From contig NZ_CP160680.1 in NCBI RefSeq assembly GCF_040784935.1, positions 1,789,501-1,853,500 on the forward strand: 64,000 nt of DNA, given 5' to 3'. Both the position numbers and the translations under genes were made by a program. Shown here piece after piece: positions 42,731 through 51,765 of the stretch. How positions within the stretch are numbered: position 1 is the stretch's first letter; each line of letters opens with the position of its first letter. Under the pieces are notes generated by a model. The model was not told the origin of the DNA. It saw only the letters and a program-made list of their open reading frames with translations, and did no database searches. The DNA comes from Lewinella sp. LCG006 (GTDB lineage: Bacteria; Bacteroidota; Bacteroidia; Chitinophagales; Saprospiraceae).

Positions 42731-43798
42731 TTAAAAAGCCCCTTGGTCAACATCTTTCAAAAACTTGATCACCCCGGGGAAATAATGCTCGGGATCGTCG
42801 TATTGCGAAAGATGGCTCCCATTAGGGCAGTAAAGGTAACGGCCATTCTGCACTTCTCCTGCCATCCACTTCATGTGTTTGGGGTCCATGGTGTCGTGAG
42901 CTGCTCCAATAACAAGCGTGGGTACCGTAATTTCTTTAAGACGGTCTTTAACATCCCAATCGGCCAGTAAGCCGCGGATACCAAACTCGCTGGGCCCTTG
43001 CATGGGGACATATACTGCGGGATTCATGTGTGCAAAAAGACGGTTGACCGGCTCCGGCCATTCTGCTACTGGAAAACGGATAACATGCTCGGTATAGTGG
43101 TGATTGATCAGGATATCCATGTAGCGAGGATTGCCAAAATCTTCCGCCGCTTCAAAAGCTTTGATTTCCGCAAACAGCGCTGGATCCATTGCCGGCCCCA
43201 GTACTTCCATTGCATAAGCCCCGTATTCCGGACAACTTGCCATCATATTGGAAATAATCAGCCCCTTCAGGTTTTGCTGATATTTCAATGCGTATTCCAT
43301 GCCCAGGATGCCTCCCCAAGATTGGCCCATCAGGTAGAAGTTGTCAGGGCCGAGGCCGAGGGCTTTTCTTACCTGCTCTACTTCTTCCACAAAGCGTTCG
43401 GTGCGCCAGAGGGTACTGTCTTCGGGTTGATCACTGTAATGAGAGCCCAGTTGATCGTAATAATAATATTCGATGGCTTCGCCGGGGAAATAACTATCGC
43501 AAGCCAACCATTCTTCGTGGGTTCCACCAGGGCCTCCGTGCAAGAGCAGTACCTTGATGGTAGGGTTGTTGCCGGTGCGCTTGGTCCAGACATTAAAGGT
43601 GCCGCTGGGTGTCGTAATAGGAATCAGTTTGATTCCACCACTGATGACATCATCTCGCCCACTGTTGTCGAAGTATTCCGCCAGGGAAATGGCTTTGTCA
43701 TCTTCAGGAATCTCTTGGTTGACAGGGGCTTTTTGCTCGCAGGCAAAAGTCAGGGCCAAGATACTTAGTAAAAATAAAGGAAGAATTAGGTTTTTCAT
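42731..43798 (-). CDS. Proline iminopeptidase-like alpha/beta hydrolase lipoprotein
   Basis: The ATG at 43798 gives a 355-residue protein with a lipoprotein signal ('LILPLFLLSILALTFAC', Cys about residue 20); further upstream in-frame ATGs lie in the folA gene region and are rejected. The alpha/beta hydrolase domain shows 'LLHGGPGGTHEEW' (oxyanion HGGPG), the nucleophile elbow 'GQSWGG', an acid-containing 'LVIGAAHDTMD' and a C-terminal His ('NGSHLSQYDD'). This matches proline iminopeptidases (family S33) and tricorn-interacting-factor-like peptidases. It is likely anchored in a membrane facing the periplasm. Confidence 0.85.
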   Translation of the reverse strand: MKNLILPLFLLSILALTFACEQKAPVNQEIPEDDKAISLAEYFDNSGRDDVISGGIKLIPITTPSGTFNVWTKRTGNNPTIKVLLLHGGPGGTHEEWLACDSYFPGEAIEYYYYDQLGSHYSDQPEDSTLWRTERFVEEVEQVRKALGLGPDNFYLMGQSWGGILGMEYALKYQQNLKGLIISNMMASCPEYGAYAMEVLGPAMDPALFAEIKAFEAAEDFGNPRYMDILINHHYTEHVIRFPVAEWPEPVNRLFAHMNPAVYVPMQGPSEFGIRGLLADWDVKDRLKEITVPTLVIGAAHDTMDPKHMKWMAGEVQNGRYLYCPNGSHLSQYDDPEHYFPGVIKFLKDVDQGAF

Positions 43799-43802
43799 TA
43801 GG

Positions 43803-44300
43803 CTAGTTTTTTCTTCTAGAATAAACTTCAAAGACAAAATCATGTTCATCACGCTCACCTGCTTGATGGGCTTCACTACTGATCAGTTCCCATTCATCAG
43901 CGGGCAAATCGGGAAAAACGACTTCCCCTTCTGGTTCTGCCATGACCCGCGTGAGGTACACTTTATCCAGGTAGTGCATACTTTGCTGGTAAATTTCGCC
44001 GCCACCGATGATAAACACCTCTGTTTCATCATTATCGTAAGCAATCGTGAGCGCTTCTTCGATAGAATGTGCCACGAGAATTCCCGTAGCGGTAAACATC
44101 AGGTCTCGGGTGAGCACAACATTGGTACGCTTGGGCAGCGGGCGCCCCATGCTAGCGAAAGTTTTCCGCCCCATGATAACGTGATGTTCAAGGGTTGTCT
44201 GTTTGAAATACTTGAGGTCAGTAGATATTCTCCAGGGGATATCGTTACCATCCCCAATTACATTATTCTTAGCAGCTGCTACAATAGCTGATACAATCAT
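43803..44300 (-). CDS. folA: Dihydrofolate reductase
   Basis: FolA reduces dihydrofolate to tetrahydrofolate. The ATG at 44300 gives 165 residues starting 'MIVSAIVAAAKNNVIG', the usual family start; the ATG at 44324 would add eight. Motifs are 'NDIPWRISTDLKYFKQTT' (with the substrate-binding acid and Trp), 'VIMGRKTFASMG' and 'FIIGGGEIYQQ'. It follows mrdA with a short gap and precedes the hydrolase gene by four bases, so the three may share a transcript. Confidence 0.93.
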   Translation of the reverse strand: MIVSAIVAAAKNNVIGDGNDIPWRISTDLKYFKQTTLEHHVIMGRKTFASMGRPLPKRTNVVLTRDLMFTATGILVAHSIEEALTIAYDNDETEVFIIGGGEIYQQSMHYLDKVYLTRVMAEPEGEVVFPDLPADEWELISSEAHQAGERDEHDFVFEVYSRRKN

Positions 44301-44310
44301 AGGTTGAATT

Positions 44311-46191
44311 TTATGGTTGACCACCGATAAGGTTGGCAGCCTTCATGCGATCTTCTAGCCACTGGCGTTCCGGGGTGATTTCCCCCCGCAGGTATTTTTC
44401 AATCATCAAACTTACAATCGGTGCTGCGTAGCTTCCTCCCCAGCCTCCGTTTTCAATGTAAACGGCGATTGCAATTTTTGGATTTTCCTTTGGTGCAAAA
44501 GCAAAAAAGATAGAGTGGTCTTTGCCTCCACGCTGGGTATTTTCGGCAGTACCCGTTTTTCCACAGATGGGAATATCCGGGATGTAAGCAATGCGGGCAG
44601 TACCTGCTTGTACTACCATTTCCATCCCATCAATGACCGGAATAAAATGCTTGGCATCAATACCTGTTTGCCGCTTTTTCAAGCTTAAAGGGGCTGGGAT
44701 AGGATTCCCTTCAGCGTCTCTTAAGGCACGCGTAAGATGAGGAGTGATGAAGTAGCCACGGTTGGCAATAGCGGCCGCAAGGTTGGCTAATTGCAGGTTG
44801 GTGGTCAGTAATTCCCCTTGACCAATCCCTAAAGATCGAAGCCAAATCGACTTCCATCCCGTTTCGTTGGCGTAGACTTTATCATAGAACGCAGCAGAAG
44901 GGACGTTACCCGGCTGTTCTCCGGGGAAGTCGAGTCCTAACGGGCTGCCCATGCCAAAATTTTCCAGGTAGTTATTAAAATCAGTTAAGCCCTGACGAGG
45001 CGTATTTTCTTCGGGAAAACGATCAACAACTTCGCGAAAAGCCGTCACGAAGTAAGCATTGCAAGAGTACTGAATAGCCGTAGCTACGTCTTTGCAATAA
45101 GGGTGGTTGTGGCAGCCCGTGAGGCGCAGGCCATTAAGGTAATAAGCTCCTTGGCAGCTGATTCCACGATTAGGATCAAGGGTGCCATTTTGCATAGCAA
45201 TCAGTGCCACAATGGGCTTAAACAAAGACCCGGGCGGGTACTGTGCCTGGATACTCCGATTGAAAAAAGGCTGTAGCGAATCGCTTAGCAAGTCGGCATA
45301 ATGCTTGCCACGTTCGGTGCCAATCGCCAGGAGGCTAGGGTCATAAGTAGGCGTACTGATCATCGCCAGAATTTCGCCAGTCTCTGGTTCAATCGCTACG
45401 ATGCTCCCAATTTTATTCTGCATCAATGCTTCGCCATAGGTCTGCAGGTTAAGGTCTATCGTAGAAAAAAGGTCGTCGCCGGCTTCAGGCCTCACGTCCA
45501 GTTCACCACCATTAACACTACCCATAACTCTACCCTGAATGTCTTTTTCTACTCGACGAATACCCTTGGTGCCGCGCAGGTAATATTCGTACTGTTTTTC
45601 CAGTCCGGTAATCCCCATATAGTCCCCCGTATTATAGGCATCGGTAGAGTCTTCCAAAATACTGGGACTCACTTCCCCAATGTACCCCAGCAAGTGGGCA
45701 CTACTGTGATGAGGGTAAGCACGAGCGTTACGCTCCTGGATAAAAAAGCCTGGGAATTCGTATAGACTTTCCTGTAAAGTAGCGTATTGTTCTGGTGCTA
45801 TCCGGGTCAGGAAGGGCTCCATTTTTGACTTAGAATAGCGAGGGTCACGCCATTCTTTATCTAATGCTGCAATGAAATAGTCTTCAGTAACGCCTAGTAA
45901 TCGACAGAATTTGGTGGTATCGAAATCATCTTTGTAGTCTTCGAACTGATTATAAACAAACATCAGATCGTAGATAGGCTTGTTGGTAACCAGGAGTTGT
46001 TTGTTACGATCAAAGACCAAGCCTCGGGAGGGGTATTCTAATTGTTTGCTCGACCCGGCAGCTTCGGCGCGGGTGCGGAAGTTTTTATTCAGTACTTGCA
46101 GGTTGAGCAATTGCCCTACGATCACCAGTGTAATGATGATGAAGAAAACCTGAATAATACTCCCACGGTTTTTGTGATGATCAACGGCCAC
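44311..46191 (-). CDS. mrdA: Penicillin-binding protein 2 (peptidoglycan transpeptidase)
   Basis: This 626-residue class B penicillin-binding protein cross-links peptidoglycan during cell elongation. It has one N-terminal transmembrane helix ('IIQVFFIIITLVIVGQLL'), a pedestal/dimerisation domain (about 40-230) and a transpeptidase domain with SxxK ('PPGSLFKPIVA', catalytic Ser), SxN ('YSCNAYF') and KTG ('CGKTGTAEN'). The length is normal. It is in the mreB-mreC-mreD-mrdA cluster. In many relatives rodA follows; here folA follows instead. Confidence 0.93.
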   Translation of the reverse strand: MAVDHHKNRGSIIQVFFIIITLVIVGQLLNLQVLNKNFRTRAEAAGSSKQLEYPSRGLVFDRNKQLLVTNKPIYDLMFVYNQFEDYKDDFDTTKFCRLLGVTEDYFIAALDKEWRDPRYSKSKMEPFLTRIAPEQYATLQESLYEFPGFFIQERNARAYPHHSSAHLLGYIGEVSPSILEDSTDAYNTGDYMGITGLEKQYEYYLRGTKGIRRVEKDIQGRVMGSVNGGELDVRPEAGDDLFSTIDLNLQTYGEALMQNKIGSIVAIEPETGEILAMISTPTYDPSLLAIGTERGKHYADLLSDSLQPFFNRSIQAQYPPGSLFKPIVALIAMQNGTLDPNRGISCQGAYYLNGLRLTGCHNHPYCKDVATAIQYSCNAYFVTAFREVVDRFPEENTPRQGLTDFNNYLENFGMGSPLGLDFPGEQPGNVPSAAFYDKVYANETGWKSIWLRSLGIGQGELLTTNLQLANLAAAIANRGYFITPHLTRALRDAEGNPIPAPLSLKKRQTGIDAKHFIPVIDGMEMVVQAGTARIAYIPDIPICGKTGTAENTQRGGKDHSIFFAFAPKENPKIAIAVYIENGGWGGSYAAPIVSLMIEKYLRGEITPERQWLEDRMKAANLIGGQP

Positions 46192-46209
46192 AGTACCAGC
46201 TTTAAAAAA

Positions 46210-46731
46210 TTATGCTTCAGGATTGATAGCGTAGATGCTTGCCAAGAGGAAAAACATAGACCCTAACCAACTAAACAATACCTTCAGTAGGATAGATTTG
46301 AAATATACAAAAGTAAATGCTTCCAGAGAAAAGTAGACGAATAAATGAATGAAAATAAGGGTAGCAGCGTATTGGAAAAACCAGGTTTGCCCTAGCGATT
46401 TTTTAGTTGGATGGTCTTTAATACTGTAACCTTCTCGAGGTGTAAGGATGCGCAAGACAAATGCCCGAGCGTAAGCCGTAAAGACCAAAGCACCAGCGTG
46501 CAAACCGGGGCTTTCGTAGAGCCAGTCGATGGCCAAGCCCAGGATAAAACCCAAAAAAATCGTCAAACTGCGCGGCGTTTTGAACGGAAGCAACAAGATG
46601 AAGAGAGGATAAAGAAAAACCTGAAGATAAATGATACCATCCCAACCCCAAACAACTTGCTTTAGCACGAACACCTGGAGGAGCCAAAGTAGAAAAAACC
46701 TGATCGTACTATTGGTGATTGCTTTATCCAT
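46210..46731 (-). CDS. mreD: Rod shape-determining protein MreD
   Basis: The 173-residue protein has about five hydrophobic segments ('IIYLQVFLYPLFILLLPF', 'LTIFLGFILGLAIDWLYESP', 'GALVFTAYARAFVLRIL', 'FFQYAATLIFIHLFVYFSLE', 'LKVLFSWLGSMFFLLASIY'). The 'G...D' in the second segment and the position between mreC and mrdA support MreD, a membrane partner of MreC in the elongasome. It starts directly after the mreC stop. Confidence 0.88.
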   Translation of the reverse strand: MDKAITNSTIRFFLLWLLQVFVLKQVVWGWDGIIYLQVFLYPLFILLLPFKTPRSLTIFLGFILGLAIDWLYESPGLHAGALVFTAYARAFVLRILTPREGYSIKDHPTKKSLGQTWFFQYAATLIFIHLFVYFSLEAFTFVYFKSILLKVLFSWLGSMFFLLASIYAINPEA

Positions 46732-47553
46732 TTATTCCGGGTTGTCGAGTTGATCCAAATCACCTTTCATCAAATCACGAACGATATAAGCATCTTTCAC
46801 CTCGTAGAGATTGTTGAAAAGCTTAACCTCCAACTCTAGGGTATTATCTCCCTCCTTAACGTTCTTTCGGGAAACACTACCAATGGGTACTCCGGTGGGA
46901 AAAATATTAGAATAACCCGTGGTCTCTACGGTGTCTCCTATCGCAACATCAGCATATTCCGGGATAGCGTAGAGCGTTGCTATACGAGTATCGCCGCCGT
47001 TCCAACGCAAAGAACCAAAGAAGTTTTTGTTGCGAAGTCCGGCACTGATGCGCATACTGCGATGGGTAATACTCATGACCCTACAGTGCCGCTGTGCGAC
47101 CTGAACGACAATCCCTACTACACCTTTTCCATTGATGACCCCCAAGTGAGGCTCAACGCCGTGGATGTGCCCCCTGTTTACTACATAAGTAATGTTAGCA
47201 CTCAGCGGGGATTTATTGATGATCTCACCAGCGATATAATTGTACCGTTGCCGCAGGGAATCATTCTGTATCGTATCGTTGTTTAAGGCTTCCGTATAAA
47301 AGGCATTGGGCATTCTGGATAGCAAAGCTGCGTTTTCTTCCCGGAGTTGGTCATTGAGTTGTTCGAGCTTCAAATAATTTTGGGCTTTGCTGGCCCGCTC
47401 CATAACGACTCCCGAGTACATATTCCAGGTAGACGAAGCGACCTCTTGCTGAGGGGTATTGTAAGTGATGATCAGGTAAAGGCATACCACTTCCAGGGTA
47501 GCAAACAGAAAGAATGCTCCTTGACGTGTAAAGAGTTGGAGTAAACTACTCAT
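46732..47553 (-). CDS. mreC: Rod shape-determining protein MreC
   Basis: The 273-residue bitopic membrane protein has an N-terminal transmembrane segment ('GAFFLFATLEVVCLYLIITY'), a coiled coil (about 60-80) and a periplasmic beta-domain with the family pattern 'INKSPLSANITYVVNRG' and 'GVINGKGVVGIVVQVAQRHC'. It links the MreB filament to peptidoglycan synthases. It lies between mreB and mreD. Confidence 0.92.
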   Translation of the reverse strand: MSSLLQLFTRQGAFFLFATLEVVCLYLIITYNTPQQEVASSTWNMYSGVVMERASKAQNYLKLEQLNDQLREENAALLSRMPNAFYTEALNNDTIQNDSLRQRYNYIAGEIINKSPLSANITYVVNRGHIHGVEPHLGVINGKGVVGIVVQVAQRHCRVMSITHRSMRISAGLRNKNFFGSLRWNGGDTRIATLYAIPEYADVAIGDTVETTGYSNIFPTGVPIGSVSRKNVKEGDNTLELEVKLFNNLYEVKDAYIVRDLMKGDLDQLDNPE

Positions 47554-47583
47554 ACCTAACTGATTTCAGACCTGCAAGGTTGA

Positions 47584-48618
47584 TTATACGCTACCCCGAG
47601 GAATTAGAATTGGCATATAGCGATCGGTATCTGCTAGCGCAGCACTAGTACCTCGAACCACCGCCCGAAGCGGATCTTCTGCCACGTGGACAGGAAGCTT
47701 GGTCTTGGAACTGATCCTTTTGTCCAGCCCTCTAAGCAAAGCCCCTCCCCCAGTCAAATAAAGCCCGGTGCGGTAAATGTCACTGGCCAACTCTGGTGGT
47801 GTAGCCTCCAATGCCCGCAGCACTGCCTCTTCGATGGCCGTAATCGATTCATCAATAGCGTGAGCGATCTCCTGGTAGGTCACAAAAATTTGCTTAGGGA
47901 TACCCGTCATCAAATCGCGACCATTGACCGCAAAGTCTGCCGGAGGGTCTTCCAAAACAGGTAATGCCGAACCTACGTGTATTTTGATTTGCTCAGCGGT
48001 ACGTTCTCCGATGAGGATATTGTGCTGCCGCTTCATGTAATTCATGATATCCGTAGTAAGCTCGTCACCAGCGATACGGATCGACTGGTCAGTTACGATA
48101 CCAGAAAGCGCGATTACAGCAATCTCCGTCGTACCTCCACCAATGTCAATAATCATATTACCGATCGGCTCCTCTACGTCAAGGCCAATACCCAAAGCTG
48201 CGGCCATTGGTTCATAGATGAGGTAAGTTTCTTTAGAGTCAACGTGGTCAGCAGAGTCGAATACGGCACGTTTTTCTACTTCTGTAATCCCTGAAGGAAT
48301 ACAGATGACCATTTTGAGATGTGTGAAAAATCGGCGTTTACGGCCGATCATCCGGATCATCCCTTCGATCATATTTTCCGCGGCTTTAAAGTCGGCGATA
48401 ACACCGTCTTTTAAGGGGCGAATGGTTTTTATCTCTTCGTGTGTTTTCTCGTGCATCTGCATAGCCTTCCGGCCAACAGCGATGGTCTCTTCCGAACGTC
48501 GATTGTACGCAACGATAGATGGTTCGTCGACAACAACCACACCGTCTTGGATGATGAGTGTATTGGCCGTTCCCAAGTCAATGGCCAATTCTTGCTTGAA
48601 TAAGCTAAATAGCTTCAT
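47584..48618 (-). CDS. mreB: Rod shape-determining protein MreB (actin homologue)
   Basis: The 344-residue protein shows the actin-fold ATP-binding motifs 'AIDLGTANTLI' (phosphate 1), 'IIDIGGGTTEIAVIALSG' (phosphate 2) and 'LTGGGALLRGLD' (adenosine). MreB filaments guide lateral wall synthesis, which suggests a rod-shaped or filamentous cell. The N-terminus 'MKLFSLFKQ' is the typical amphipathic start. It leads the mreBCD-mrdA cluster. Confidence 0.95.
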   Translation of the reverse strand: MKLFSLFKQELAIDLGTANTLIIQDGVVVVDEPSIVAYNRRSEETIAVGRKAMQMHEKTHEEIKTIRPLKDGVIADFKAAENMIEGMIRMIGRKRRFFTHLKMVICIPSGITEVEKRAVFDSADHVDSKETYLIYEPMAAALGIGLDVEEPIGNMIIDIGGGTTEIAVIALSGIVTDQSIRIAGDELTTDIMNYMKRQHNILIGERTAEQIKIHVGSALPVLEDPPADFAVNGRDLMTGIPKQIFVTYQEIAHAIDESITAIEEAVLRALEATPPELASDIYRTGLYLTGGGALLRGLDKRISSKTKLPVHVAEDPLRAVVRGTSAALADTDRYMPILIPRGSV

Positions 48619-48789
48619 TAATTGTTTATTCTCCTTAGTTTCAAAAGTGGGCGAATGATGTACTACCCTGCTTTAAAAGCTGAAATTACGTAAAATAGTG
48701 TATAGCCTCGGCTATTTTCTACGCTTAATTTATTCTTTCTGCAAAGCAAAGCAAAAAACCGCAAATTTTAGGTCTAAAGCAGTGATTTT

Positions 48790-50052
48790 CTAGGGCCCAA
48801 CCACTACCGTCCACAAGTCTTTGTCTTGCAGATAGTGCTGAGCCAGGCCTTGGATTTCTTCTGGGGTAATTTCTTGCACCGTTTTGATCAGGCCCGCCAG
48901 ATCTTCTTTACCCAATTGTTCCGTGAGCAAGGTGCGCACGGTTTCTGCCCAGTTGAATGGTCCATCGACCATAGTCAGAAAAGAGCCCATTAGGTAATTA
49001 CGCAGCATTTGCATCTCTTCTTCTTCGACCAATTCATCGCGCAAGCGCGCTATTTCATGTTGGATTTCGTGCAGGGTTTGTTGTACGTATTCCGGGCTTA
49101 CTTCCGTATCGATTTGGAAAGTTCCGCCCCAGCGGAAGCTGTCATAAGCAGCTGAAATATTATAAGTGTACCCCTTATCTTCTCGAATGTTTTCCATCAG
49201 ACGGCTTCCGAAATAGCCGCCCAGAAGATTGGCCAAGACGTAACAGCCATTGGCGTCTGGGTGCGTCCGAGGGAAGAGTCGGCGGCCGATTCGTATTGCC
49301 GCTTGACCTCCCTGGGTATGAGGGACTATTATCTTGTGAGGCGCCTGATCAACATCAAGTGTCAGCTTGGGAGATACTGCCGCCCGATTAGGGATACGCG
49401 CCAATTCGCCGTGGATGTAGCTGGTGGTCACTTCGTCAAAACGGCCACTGATGATCGCAAAGCCATTGCCCGCATGAAAGCATCGGTAATGGTGCTCTAC
49501 CAGCCAGGACTGTTGGAGGTTGTTGTAAACTTCTGTGTTGGAATTGTAACCATAGGGGTGATCCTTACCAAAAAAATATTCCGTTATATTGCGATAAGCA
49601 ATCACTTCCGCTTTGCTCAAGTCTTCCTTGAGGCTTTGTTGCTTACGCTTTACATATGCCTGTAGATCAGCTTCCCGCAAAGCGGGTTCACAAAGTATTT
49701 CTACAAAAAGTGGTAATATTTCCGGGAGCTGCTTGTTGAGGCAGTGCATAGCCAAATTACCGGTATCCATTTGAAAAGGAACACTGAGATGCGCTCCGTA
49801 ATAATCAAATTGCTCAGCAATATCACTTCCGGTGCGCCGATGGGTGCCTTCCTTAAGCAGGGCTGCCGTGGTGCGTGCAACCAAAGGATGTTTTTCGTAA
49901 GGCCGACCACCCCAACAGATAAACTCAATGCGAACCAAATCCTGGGTTCCACGATTAATATGATAACAAGGCAAGCCATTGGCAAGCACGTGCTGCTCAA
50001 AATCAGGAAGCTCTATATGGGTAACGGGAAAAATCGGTGGAGGAGCTGGCAT
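48790..50052 (-). CDS. M16-family (pitrilysin-like) subunit without the HxxEH zinc motif
   Basis: The 420-residue protein has the two M16 halves. The first lacks the zinc-binding HxxEH that should appear around 'ARTTAALLKEGT' (about 58-69). The second retains the Arg/Tyr pair 'SRLMENIREDKGYTYNIS' (about 274-291) used by the non-catalytic partner of M16B heterodimers. It therefore probably works with a catalytic subunit encoded elsewhere; no such gene is in this window. No signal peptide is evident, so a cytoplasmic or indirect export route is open. Confidence 0.85.
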   Translation of the reverse strand: MPAPPPIFPVTHIELPDFEQHVLANGLPCYHINRGTQDLVRIEFICWGGRPYEKHPLVARTTAALLKEGTHRRTGSDIAEQFDYYGAHLSVPFQMDTGNLAMHCLNKQLPEILPLFVEILCEPALREADLQAYVKRKQQSLKEDLSKAEVIAYRNITEYFFGKDHPYGYNSNTEVYNNLQQSWLVEHHYRCFHAGNGFAIISGRFDEVTTSYIHGELARIPNRAAVSPKLTLDVDQAPHKIIVPHTQGGQAAIRIGRRLFPRTHPDANGCYVLANLLGGYFGSRLMENIREDKGYTYNISAAYDSFRWGGTFQIDTEVSPEYVQQTLHEIQHEIARLRDELVEEEEMQMLRNYLMGSFLTMVDGPFNWAETVRTLLTEQLGKEDLAGLIKTVQEITPEEIQGLAQHYLQDKDLWTVVVGP

Positions 50053-50119
50053 AAATTTTCGCTAGTGAATAGGGAGCAAAAATTGCTCTGTTATAAAATG
50101 CAAAGCTATAAAAACATAC

Positions 50120-50128
50120 TTATCCACA
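50120..50128 (+). promoter_or_regulatory. Perfect DnaA box upstream of dnaN
   Basis: TTATCCACA is the consensus DnaA-binding 9-mer, 78 bp before the dnaN start. A single box may regulate dnaN; an origin would need a cluster, which is not seen here. Confidence 0.5.
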
Positions 50129-50169
50129 TATTGTTAACATCTTAGTCCGCTTTATCGCTCATTTAATTG

Positions 50170-50177
50170 TATTTTTG
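50170..50177 (+). promoter_or_regulatory. Candidate -7 promoter element of dnaN
   Basis: TATTTTTG fits the Bacteroidota TAnnTTTG consensus and lies 28 bp before the ATG. A TTG about 20 bp upstream is not evident. Confidence 0.4.
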
Positions 50178-50205
50178 CTACTCGCTATCACCATTACAAT
50201 TACCT

Positions 50206-51321
50206 ATGAAGTTTAGTGTATCCTCTAACGATTTACTCAAGCGCCTGCAAGTAGCAGGTGGAGCTATCAGTTCTAATCCGGTACTCCCGATTCTGGAAGA
50301 TTTTCTTTTCCGCATCGAGAACAACCAATTGTCAATTACGGCAACGGATTTGGAAACTTCCATCATTACCTCCATTGAAGTAATGGCCGATAAAGATGGC
50401 ATGGTAGCAGTACCCGCCAAAATCCTGTTGGAAACACTGAAAGCACTTCCCCAGCAGCCCATTACCTTTACGGTAAATGACAGTAATTTTGGTATCGAAA
50501 TTACTTCTGCCTACGGAAAGTACAAACTGGCCGGAGAGAATGGCGAAGATTTCCCCAATGTCCCTGAAGCGGATACGGTTGACACCGTTGCGGTACCTTC
50601 TCGTTCTTTGTTGCAAGGAATCAACAACACCCTTTTTGCCACCAGTTCTGATGAATTGCGGCCAGCCATGACTGGTGTTTACTTCCAGGTAGATTTCAAC
50701 AAGGTAACCTTGGTGGCGACGGATGCCCACAAATTAGTAAAATACGCTTTCAACGATGTGACCAGTGAAGTTTCCACAACCTTCATCGTTCCTAAAAAAG
50801 CCCTCAATTTACTCAAGAGTGCACTGCCCGATGGCGTAGAAGTAACCTTGTCTTTCAATAAAGCCAACGCTTTCTTTAGCTTCGCTGGCACCAGTATGGT
50901 TTGTCGCCTGATTGATGCACGCTATCCCGACTACAATGCCGTTATCCCCGTGGATAATCCAAACGTCTTGAGCGTCTCCCGGACGGACTTCCAAAACTCC
51001 TTGAAGCGGATTGCGATTTACGCAAACAAGACCACCAACCAGGTAATTCTCAGTATCAGTGATGGTAGCCTAACGGTTTCCGCGCAGGATCTTGATTTCT
51101 CCAACGAAGCTACAGAACAACTGACTTGCACCTATGATGGTGACCCGCTAACGATCGGCTTCAACGCTCGTTTCCTGGTAGAAATGCTGGGTATTCTTGA
51201 ATCCGATGAGGTGAAAATTGAGATGAGCTCAGCTACCCGTGCCGGTATCCTTCTGCCTACTGAAGAAACCGAAGGGGAAGAAATCCTGATGCTGGTCATG
51301 CCCGTGATGCTAAGTAACTAA
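50206..51321 (+). CDS. dnaN: DNA polymerase III beta subunit (sliding clamp)
   Basis: DnaN is the ring-shaped processivity clamp of replicative polymerase. The ATG at 50206 starts 'MKFSVSSNDLLKRLQ', the usual family start, giving 371 residues. Three clamp repeats are seen, with 'GENGEDFPNVPEADTV', 'LRPAMTGVYFQV', 'LVATDAHKLVKYAF', 'RLIDARYPDYNAVIP' and the C-terminal 'LMLVMPVMLSN'. dnaA is not adjacent. The stop overlaps the next start by one base. Confidence 0.96.
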   Translation: MKFSVSSNDLLKRLQVAGGAISSNPVLPILEDFLFRIENNQLSITATDLETSIITSIEVMADKDGMVAVPAKILLETLKALPQQPITFTVNDSNFGIEITSAYGKYKLAGENGEDFPNVPEADTVDTVAVPSRSLLQGINNTLFATSSDELRPAMTGVYFQVDFNKVTLVATDAHKLVKYAFNDVTSEVSTTFIVPKKALNLLKSALPDGVEVTLSFNKANAFFSFAGTSMVCRLIDARYPDYNAVIPVDNPNVLSVSRTDFQNSLKRIAIYANKTTNQVILSISDGSLTVSAQDLDFSNEATEQLTCTYDGDPLTIGFNARFLVEMLGILESDEVKIEMSSATRAGILLPTEETEGEEILMLVMPVMLSN

Positions 51322-51761
51322 TGCATCACTACTTCTTTTATGGTGCTTGCTTGTGCTTATTGCTAGGTGCTTGCGCTAAGGCTTCCTCACCAGAACCAGA
51401 AGAGGTGGTCGGGGCTTATATCAACACTCTCCATCGTGGTGATTTCACGGGGGCCGCAGCGTTCTGCACGCCTGCCGGAGCGGCCTATGTGGATGCCCTT
51501 GAGGCCATCATGGCTGATCCAGAGGCTTTGCCTGACACTTCTTCCGTCATCATCAATAGTATTCTTTGCCAACCACTAAGCGGCGATACTTTGTTGCGGT
51601 GTGAGGCGATGATTGACGATGGTTTCGAAGTTTATCCCGAACAGTATCTCCTCCTAAAAGGTGCCGAAGGCTGGCGGGTACATCATCAACCGCAAGACGG
51701 AAAAACCAGTACTTCCGAGGAAGTCATCACTACCGAAGAAACCTCGGCTGCTGAAAACTGA
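51321..51761 (+). CDS. Small lipoprotein (DUF4878-like)
   Basis: The 146-residue protein starts with a lipoprotein signal ('MHHYFFYGACLCLLLGAC', Cys about 18). The mature part has the pattern of small DUF4878/NTF2-like exported domains: 'PEEVVGAYINTLHRGDFTGA' at the start and 'YLLLKGAEGWRVHH' near the end, followed by an acidic Thr/Glu-rich tail. It overlaps dnaN and is followed by nadD four bases later, so the three genes probably share a transcript. The role is unknown. Confidence 0.65.
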   Translation: MHHYFFYGACLCLLLGACAKASSPEPEEVVGAYINTLHRGDFTGAAAFCTPAGAAYVDALEAIMADPEALPDTSSVIINSILCQPLSGDTLLRCEAMIDDGFEVYPEQYLLLKGAEGWRVHHQPQDGKTSTSEEVITTEETSAAEN

Positions 51762-51765
51762 TCCT

